A stretch of DNA of 64,000 bases from the NCBI GenBank assembly GCA_013399015.1, contig VWZX01006840.1, positions 186,001 through 250,000 of the forward strand, written 5' to 3'. This stretch comes from Galbula dea. Lineage: Eukaryota > Chordata > Aves > Piciformes > Galbulidae. How positions within the stretch are numbered: the stretch's first letter is position 1; each line of letters begins with the position of its first letter. Of the stretch, positions 47,088 to 56,000 are shown one piece after another. The translations under genes were made by a program, and so were the position numbers. Under the pieces are notes generated by a model. It ran no database searches and was not told where the DNA came from. It saw nothing but the letters and a program-made list of their open reading frames with translations.

Positions 47088-50000
47088 TCGAAGGGGGTGA
47101 TTTCTTTGGAGAAAGCAGCACTATGCTGCTGAAACTGAGTGTCAGCACTTTTTCCCACCTTTTACTGGCACTGAGGGAGAAAAGAGACGCTTGAGATCCA
47201 AAGAATTAGAGTGTAACTTAGTAAGCTAGATGCATAACAGTAAAAGAAAGTCAAAGTTGTGTTCCAGAGCAATGCCTGTCCAGGTGGCAGCAGGGAACAT
47301 GGTCTTGGCAACATTAGTATTTTTATTTTTCAGGACTACAGGCTGAAGAGCATCACTTTTTCTTTGTAACTCATTGCTCAGAAGTGTCAATGTTTAGATT
47401 TTACTTTTTCTTGCTCTGAAGTTCTTCAGCCTGTGAGGTTCAAGAGCAGCATAGACAAATAGGAGGAGTACTGTTGCCTTTTCTCACCAGGGATCAGTTC
47501 TCAAACTGCCCCATGTCATTGCAGAGGCTGTTCTTTCCTGCCCAAAAGGCCCACAGCAGAACCACCTCTCTACTGGGTCTGTCTTGCTCCAGTAACCTCC
47601 CATTTTTATGAGGAAATTCCTATGAGGCTGTCAGCTCTGGAGTTCTGCTGGACAACTAAACTTTGTTAAGGTGTTTGAAAACTAGGGATGTCATAAGAGA
47701 TGCCATAGCAATGCTGATGGGTTCATGTGGGCCATAGTTTCCATCTGGAAACTAGAAAGAGAGGGTAGGATATGGGCTTTGGCTTTACTTCTAGAAAACC
47801 AGTGACCTCTTTCCTTTACTCCTTGCTAGCAACACAGTTGTATCAGTGTATCTATACCCAAGGGTGTTATTGTAAAGGTGCCTCTTGCTAGTATGGCATA
47901 GAAAAATGGGCTGTGTTGGGATAAATATCTTTCCATACCAGTGTGGATGATAGGAGAGTTGTACTTTCTCGGCAATACTGGTGCCAGTAACTTCCCAGCA
48001 TTAAACACATGAGTGTAAATTTATACAGCAGGATAAAAATGTCTTGGTCCTGCTCTGTCTCTTCACTAAAGATTCCAAACACTTGCTTTAACTGCCATGA
48101 AACACTGTAGCTCCAGTCACTCACACAAAACTCTTTTGTAATGTTTTAAGACTCTGTCAAAGGCCTTCACTTCAGTATAGGTTGGGGACTGAGCTGTTGG
48201 AGAGCAGTGAAGGGGAAAGGGACCTGGGGGTCCTGGTGGATGGAAGGATGAGCATGAGCCAGCAGTGTGCTCTTGTGGCCAGGAGGGCCAGTGGGATTCT
48301 GGGGTGGATTAGAAGGGGTGTGGGTAGTAGGTCAGGAGAGGTTCTTCTCCCTTTTTACTCTACCCTGGTGAGGCCACATCTGGAATCTTGTGTCCAGTTC
48401 TGGGTCCCTCAGTGTAAGAAGGATAGGGAACTGTTTGAAAGAGCCCAGCACAGAGCCACCAAGATGCTGAAGGGGCTGGAACATCTTTCTTCTGAGGAAA
48501 GGCTGAGGGAGCTGGGTCTCTTTAGCTTGGAGAAGAGGAGACTAAGGGGTGACCTCATCTGTGCTTTTAAGTATGTGAAGGGTGTGTGTCAGGAGGATGG
48601 GGTCAGGCTCTTCTCAGTGAGGCCCAGTGAGAAGACAAAGGGCAGTGGAAGATCCAACTTGGGACAGATTGCTTTGTATGTGTCCTGTTTTTTTTCTTCA
48701 AGCCACCATTAGTGGCCACTGTTTGGGATGGATGGGGCATCAGAAGGGTCTTTGGTCTGACCCAGAGAGGCTGTTACAAGGTTTATATAGCAAGGAGGAG
48801 AGCAGCATAAACCTTTTATCTTCTGTGGGATTGCAGTGATTTATACCAGAACTTGAACATGGTTTTTGCTGGCTAGGCTAATTTTATAGACTCCTTGAGC
48901 CAGGTCACAGGAGTAAGCTAACTTCTGTCCTGGCATACTATTGTTAAAAGCAACCTTTGTTTTCTAGGAAGCAGAATATTCTCTTAACTCAGGGAAAAAC
49001 AAAGAAAGAAACCCAACTATGTTATTCTGCATGTGCAGTCATAGGAGTTTGTTCCAGTCCTGTGACAGGATTGAAATGTTTGTAGCAAAGTTAGAGCCTA
49101 TGATGTTCCTGTGGCCTTTGTGTCATGCAGTAACACAGTGCTTCTTTTGCTTTTGTTTCCTGACTAGGGAAGAGGACAAGAACATTTTTGATTACTGCAG
49201 AGAAAACAACATTGACTATGTAACCAAAGCCATTCGATCAGGAAAAGTGGATGTGAATGTCACAGATGAGGAGGTATGGAGAAAAAGATAAAGAGCATCA
49301 ATCCTCTAACTATTTTGTGTGTTAATTCAGTGCCAGACCTTTCCAAAATTCCCTGGTTAGGATTGTTATAACAAGCTATTACAGCAGTTGGACAAACACT
49401 TGTTCATTGAGACAGGGATAATCTGTTTGAAGATAACCTTCCACTGGGTTGGCAGTAGAGTGGAGGTACTGACTGTGATGCTGTAGTGTGTCAGAAACTT
49501 ACTTTCTGTGTTGTTTTCAGCTGCTTCCAGAATAAGGTGTCCTGAACACCCCCTTTTCCCTACCTTGTACACTACATGTGGTGAAATAGAAGTAGGAAGT
49601 TAGGGAAATGGCTTTTCTGACCAATGAACTCTGGGGGTGAAGTAGGATTTCTGCCCTATCATTAGCTTTTCATCATTCTCAGGAGGAGGGCAAATTAATG
49701 ACAGTGGCTTTCCTGCTTCACAAAAATCCCACTGCTGCCAGCAGTCCTTGTGTGTCCAAAGAATGGCAGTGAAGCTGGTCTTGAGCATTGTGAGTTGCAG
49801 CTGAGGAACCTGGAGTTGTTTAGTCTGGAGAAGAGGAGACTGAGGGGAGACCTTCTCCCTCTCAACAGCTCCCTGAAAGGAAGTTGTAATCTGGTGGATT
49901 TGGTCTCTTCTCCCAAGTAACAAGCAACAGGACAAGAGGAAATGGCCTCAAGCTGTGCCAGGGGAGGGTTAGGTTGGATATTAGGAAAAATTTCTTCCCC

Positions 50001-53000
50001 AAAAGGGTTGTCAAGCCCTGGAAGAGGCTACCCAGGGAAGTGGTAGTCACCATTCCTGGAGGGGTTTAAAAGACTTGTAGATGTGGTGCTGAGGAACTTG
50101 ATTTAATGGTGACCTGGCAGGGCTGACTTTACAGTTAGACTCCATCTTCAAGGTCTTCTCCACCCTAAATGATTCTGGGAAAAACAATGGCACACTCCAG
50201 CCATTCTTTGCTCATCAGACTCAAACCACAATTCCTCCACAGGGAGATGACACAGGCACTGCCAGACACCTCAAGAAAAGTGCCTAGAGTTGTGAGTTGG
50301 CTTGATCATTTTCCTGGTAAAAGTAAAGGCTTGGCGTAGACAGTTTCCTGTTCATACCTCAGGAAAGGTAGCAGTGCCAGCTTTGTTGCCTTAGTTTCCA
50401 TGTTTGCATGCTGCCACCTAGCCCTCCTCACAGTCTAGTGTGTGCAGAGCTGCTTCTGCCACTGCTTTTTGCAGCACATTGTGTTTTGGGGAACAGATGA
50501 AGTGCTTACGCATTCATAGACTGAGACGCCACAAATTCAGTTGGGTTCTCCTGTAGCTCTAAGCAGATTTCTGCCCTCTGAGCCATGACAGCCCTGGCTG
50601 GGGCTCTGAATGCTGATGGCAGGGCCTTTTGTTAGTAATCAGGAATTCATGTGATTAATTTTCAGAGAAGAGAGAGGAAGGGGAGGGTGTTCACAGTCGG
50701 GGCTGGAATTTCACATCATAAATTCAATGAACTGAAACTGTCATGTGCCACATAGTCACTGCAGCAGCACCATTGCTGAGCTCCAGCCCTCCTCCTGCCA
50801 GCCTCAGGTTGCAGAGGTAAATGTCCAAGGCAGTCCCACAGAATGCTCCAGTCATAGGATCATAGGATTGTCAGAGTTGGAAGGGACCTCAAAGATCATC
50901 CAGTTCCACCCCCCCCTGCCTGCCAGGGACACCATCCACTAGATCAGGTTGCCCAGGGCCCCATCAAGCCTTGTCTTAAAAGCTTCCAGGGATGAGGCTT
51001 CCACAGCCTCTCTGGGCAACCTGTTCCACTGCCCTTTCACTTATAAAAGCTCTTTTTGGGGGTTGCCCACTTGCAAAAAGTGCATGATAATATCATGTTA
51101 AGATTGCTTCCTTTCCACTGGCAAGATGCCTTTTGGTAGTTAGCAGGGTTCAGAAGCTTGTCCCTTCCTTTGTGTTGAAGCAACCAAAGTCCTTGTTTTC
51201 AGCCAAAAGAATTCAGGTTGTTTGGTTTGGTTTTATTTCAATTCAAAACAGTGAAAGATAGCTGAAATGTTTCTGTCTCTAACCACAAAATGTTTAGAGC
51301 CAGATCTGGAAGCCACCAGGTGACATCCTCTCTGGGAATTATCCACAAGCCTCTGATGTAACAGAAGGCCTATTTCTGAACTAATGAGTATTATTAGCAC
51401 ATGGCTGTTGCAGAGTATGGAATTAAAACCCTGCCTACTTCTGAAGGGCTCGTGGAAAGATTCCCACTGTTGCAGAAGTCCCCCTTTGATGAAATTCTCA
51501 CAGCCTCAATGATTTTGGCTTACCCAGCAAATCCTCACACAGGGAAGTAAGAACTTTTTGGGGTTGTTTTTTGCAAATGCTGGTTTGCTTAGCTTATCTT
51601 TAACTGGGCCAGCAAAAAATAAACTAGCCTACTAAAAAGAAGACTCAGAGAGAAACGCTTATTCCATGTTATGTTAAGGAGCTGAAACCATTACCAAGGT
51701 TGTTTGGTATCCAAATGTGTTCTTCATGCTCTTAGAAGATAGCTTATTTTCCAATATCAGGCAGGTTGATGGAAGTTTTAGAACCTATTTTAGACTAGAG
51801 ATAACCCATGCCAAGCCTTTGGTAGAGTGAAGTCTATGTGAGCATAATCTCATCATTTTTAGTAACCCTTTTAGTGTTACTGTATCAATCCATCCTGCCA
51901 TATCCAAAATATTCCTCTGCTGTGCTCCAAACATCACTCAGGCTGTCAGTCCTTTGATTTAAGTGCTTATAAATCTGAAATGGCAGCAGAGATCCATCCA
52001 AAGGGTTAACTTGTTATGAAACAACAAAAATCTCCTGAAGCACAAAATAGCCTCATGCTAAACTGCAGAGAGGCTAAGCTCAGCCTTTCCTTGTGCAGCA
52101 GCCTTCAGTGGGGTTGCAAGGGGGTTAGAATGAGATACAGTACTAGTGCATCACACACAAATAAAATCTCTCTCCTCATTTTCTGCAAGCCTGAAATAAG
52201 CTAGTGAAAGGAGAAAAGAAGAATCAAAATGTAAAATCAGGCCAAGGCAGCTCAAAGCAACAGGATTTCAGAAAGGGCAGCAGAAGTCTCTGAGGTTCAA
52301 AGCCTAAGTGGTAGAAGGAAAGGTCTCCATGTCCAGCATTTCAAGCCAGCTTACCTGCTAACAGTTTGGATAGAATAAACTTCAATTTAGAATTAAACAA
52401 AGAATCTAATGACAGTAATCATGTAGAAGCTTCCATTTACTGGATCTAAATTGCCCAGAGTTCAACAGAATAGCTTGCATTCACTTAGAAGCAGCAGCAC
52501 AGACTCAACTGACCTTACATGTGTCAGCAGGACTAATGCAATCAGAAATGGACTGTGGCTGGGAAGTCACCACAGGCACAGGCACAGCCTGGTAGTGTGG
52601 ATTGCTTGCTGCCTTTTGGACAGCAGTGTTTCTTCAGCTTGTGTAACAAACCAGAAACCACTTAAAGGCAGAGATGGGTTGCTTTTGGAGTCTGTGCCAA
52701 GGGCTGTGGAGGTTGTAGATAGAGAAGTTTTTCTCCATTGTTGGAGAAATCCCAGTAAACAAACCTCTTACCTGTGTGCAGTATTTAAGCCCTTGCCAAA
52801 ACTTTAATGAAAGGCATGTGAAATGATGCCTGCTTGGTCCCTGAGCCTCATGCTTTTGAGACAGCAGGTGCCAAATTGATGCCAGCTTGCCAAGGAAAAG
52901 GACAAGGGGGGAAAAATGAGTTTGAATGAAGAAGCTTTGCATACTTCTGGGCTTGCAAGCTTACTCCCAGTAGAAAAAAATCCCAAACTGTTTCAGAGCA

Positions 53001-56000
53001 TTGAGAGTGATTGACTTCCAAATCAAATCTGAAGCTTACCTGGGTAATTGCAACAGCAGCCCTTCCTTCACTGGTTTTGCTGTCATGGGGGCATGCAGCC
53101 AATCTGTCTATATCCCTTCTTAATTACCAATAATAAAACACTTGCCACAGGTTAGAGTGACTCTCATTGCTATGCAGCCACTAGAGCTGCAAACACCCTG
53201 CCTAGAGGTGTAGCTTCATCCCTTCAGTTTGGCTTTGTTCTTCTCTCTCTCTGCACTGGCTCATGAATGTGAAAATCATTCCCATCCATTTGTCTGCTGA
53301 GACTTTGGTGTATCTGAGACAAACCCCTATCCTGTGCTTTGTTTGTGAACACCTTGTGACTTGGAGCTGAGCAAAATTGATGTGCTGTTGGCTTGAGAAA
53401 CTGCTTCAGAAGCTGGCCAAGCTGCCAGTGGTTAGCCAAGCAAAGCAGAGAAGATTTAAGAGGCAGGGTTAGTGCACTGGGGCTATTTTTATGCTTTTAT
53501 ATATATATATATATAAAAAAAATGCTTCAAAGGAAGGGGAAAATGCATCCTCTCAAGTAACTTGTGCAGCAATTGTTGTGTGCTTGAGTTGCCTGGAGGG
53601 AGTACCCTGATCTTTGTTTGCATGTAGGCAAGACCTCACTGTTGAAGTCCTTTGCCTTACAAAGTTATTCACATTGCTTGTGAGTCTGTCACTGCTGAAT
53701 GCAATAGTCATATGGCAAGTGTTTTGGGAAAGCTCAGTCTGTGCTTAAGATTTCTGCCCTGTTATTGAAGCACACAAATAGATGTTATATGCTGCTATAA
53801 AGCAGCAACTGTGCAGACTAAAGACCTTATCAATGTGCATGGGTGATATCCATGCTGTAGAAACATTCAGTTCAAGTTCACCTTGCTGCACAGGTTTGTT
53901 TTAAGGAAGACATGGGAAACAAGTGGGCTTTGTAGCTGAACAGCTGCCTAAGTACATTAGCTAGAACTCCTGAGCATTTTCATTTGCTTGGTAGCATGTA
54001 AACAATAGTGAATATTATCTTGTTGTCAATACAAGTTTCTTAGTAATGATTTTTGTTAGACTATTAGTAGGTTGAGATTCTGCTGCAGGTGGTTTTAATT
54101 CCACATCACACGTTGTGCTCCTCCCACAGAGGAGGTCTCCAAAGTGCCTTACACCCTGTGTTTAGGGCATAGCATGCTGCAAGGATGCAGACATTTCTTG
54201 GGTGGAATGTGTCAGCTTTTTAAGAGTGCACAATTCCAGTGCAGAGCCATTTCAGGCACTAATTGGAAAATATTGTACCCATTTAGCATGGCAGAGGAAA
54301 TTATAGAGGTAAGCAGAGTGTCATTACCCAAAGTGGAATTGGCCCTGGACTTCAAATCCATACTGCTGCAAATAGCAGGAGGAGATTTGTAATGACTATA
54401 GGTGATCAGGCTTCAGTTTCATGTGGTGTTCAACAGGTAACACTCTCAGGGGACCCAGCCTTCCCGTGTCTTGGGGAGGAGAGCAGTCACAAAGAGCTGC
54501 AGTACCCCTGAGCTGACAGGATTGGCAGCACTGTCTCTCCCAAACTGTTGCTTTTCCTTTATTGGTCTTAGGCCTAAAGTTCAGCACCAATGAAGTGAGA
54601 TTCTTCTTGTCAAGAGACAAGTGCAAGCCAGCATATTTAGAGCTGCTAATCTGTAATATGAATGATGAGAGAGAGGATAGAAATGCCTTTGTTTTATGGT
54701 GTCATTGCACAATCATGACACTTGTGCCAGTACCATATTATTCCTCTACAAATGTCTAAAGGAATGGAAATCTGTTGGAGTATTTCTTGCTGTTTTGCAT
54801 CTTGCAGATAATGCTGCTTTCCTTTGGAATAAACATCTGTGGCACCCAAAATAAGTTGGTGTTTTAAGTCTTAATTACCAGTCCAGAGATGAGTTAAGGG
54901 TGATAAACAGGAAACAAAGATCTTTCCATGTTTACCAATTGTTTGAAAGTGTACCCTTTCTCCCTTTTAGACTTTCCTAGTGGGGTTGAATGCAAGAACC
55001 TTGATCATTAAATGGCCCATGGGTGTCATCAGTGCTTCCACAGAAAGTTATTGTCAGAAGATTCATTCTAATTCAAGGTTAATTAGTGTAACATTAAAAT
55101 GATGTGTTACAAAAATTAATTACTTGCTGGGTCAAAAAACTGTGTTCAAAAGCTGAATGCTTTGTCTCTGAGATCACCTTTCTTTACTCAAAATAATGTT
55201 CTACCTCTGCTGCTCTGCCCAAGACCATCCAGCAGAAGCAGTGTCAGCTTCTGTTGCAGGTATCTTCTGCCCCTCCTGCTGTTTTGGCACCATGGTTGGG
55301 AAATTTTGGCTCACAGATCCCATTAGCAGATAAATGAGTTGCTCACCTTGTTCCCCACTGCTCTGTTGAGAGATTTATAGCCAGATGTGGGCTAATTTAA
55401 TCTGGGAAGGTCTGTGCCTGTTTTGTGTAGCATGCTGGAAAATGCAGGTTGGTCTGACAGTGTCACAGCTTGGGGGATGATTTCTTGGGTGTCTGCAGGG
55501 TGATTTCCAAGGAATCCCCTGCAAGTGTGCCACATGCCATCCTAAATCAGGAGAGGCTAACAGTAAGTCTAGTTTACAGAGTGTACATAGTAAATAAAGG
55601 AGAAGACCTTTTATCTCTAACTACTCTTTGGAGTTGCCAATATAGAAAATCATCTGTAGTTCATAGAAAAATGCCTTAGGGCTGCTTGTCAAAAGGCTTG
55701 GTTCCTGCTTTGAGTGATTTTTGCATTCTCAGAGGGTAAGGGCTGCAGCACAGGGCTAGTAAAGTGTCTGAAACTGGATCACAGTTCCCCTTGGATGCCC
55801 TGTTGCAAAACAAAGGTTTCCTTTCACAGACTCTGCTGTTCTAGCCCCAAATCAGAGCTTCACCTGTGAAGAAGAACCAGAGAATCCCCTGTGAACCCAA
55901 TCCCAAAAGCTTGGCTTCACTTTTCTACTTCCATAGCACTTTCTGAGGCCAGCTGAGTTTTCAGATGTACATAGCTCTCAGAGGGCTCCTACACCACTTC

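Larger units (their letters stand above)
38741..49167 (+). other. ACBD6: ACBD6 intron 4 (10.4 kb)
   Basis: This holds an inverted CR1 pair (42624-42957 reverse, 48172-48650 forward), the (GA)n at 47054 and the CpG-bearing block 43060-44360. AT-rich sequence with GCATAAAAATAATGCATGC lies near 42035. No other gene was recognised. Confidence 0.9.

Noticed and set aside
48182..48712. 176-codon + strand open frame just before exon 5
   Set aside because: CR1 ORF2 C-terminus running on into unrelated sequence.
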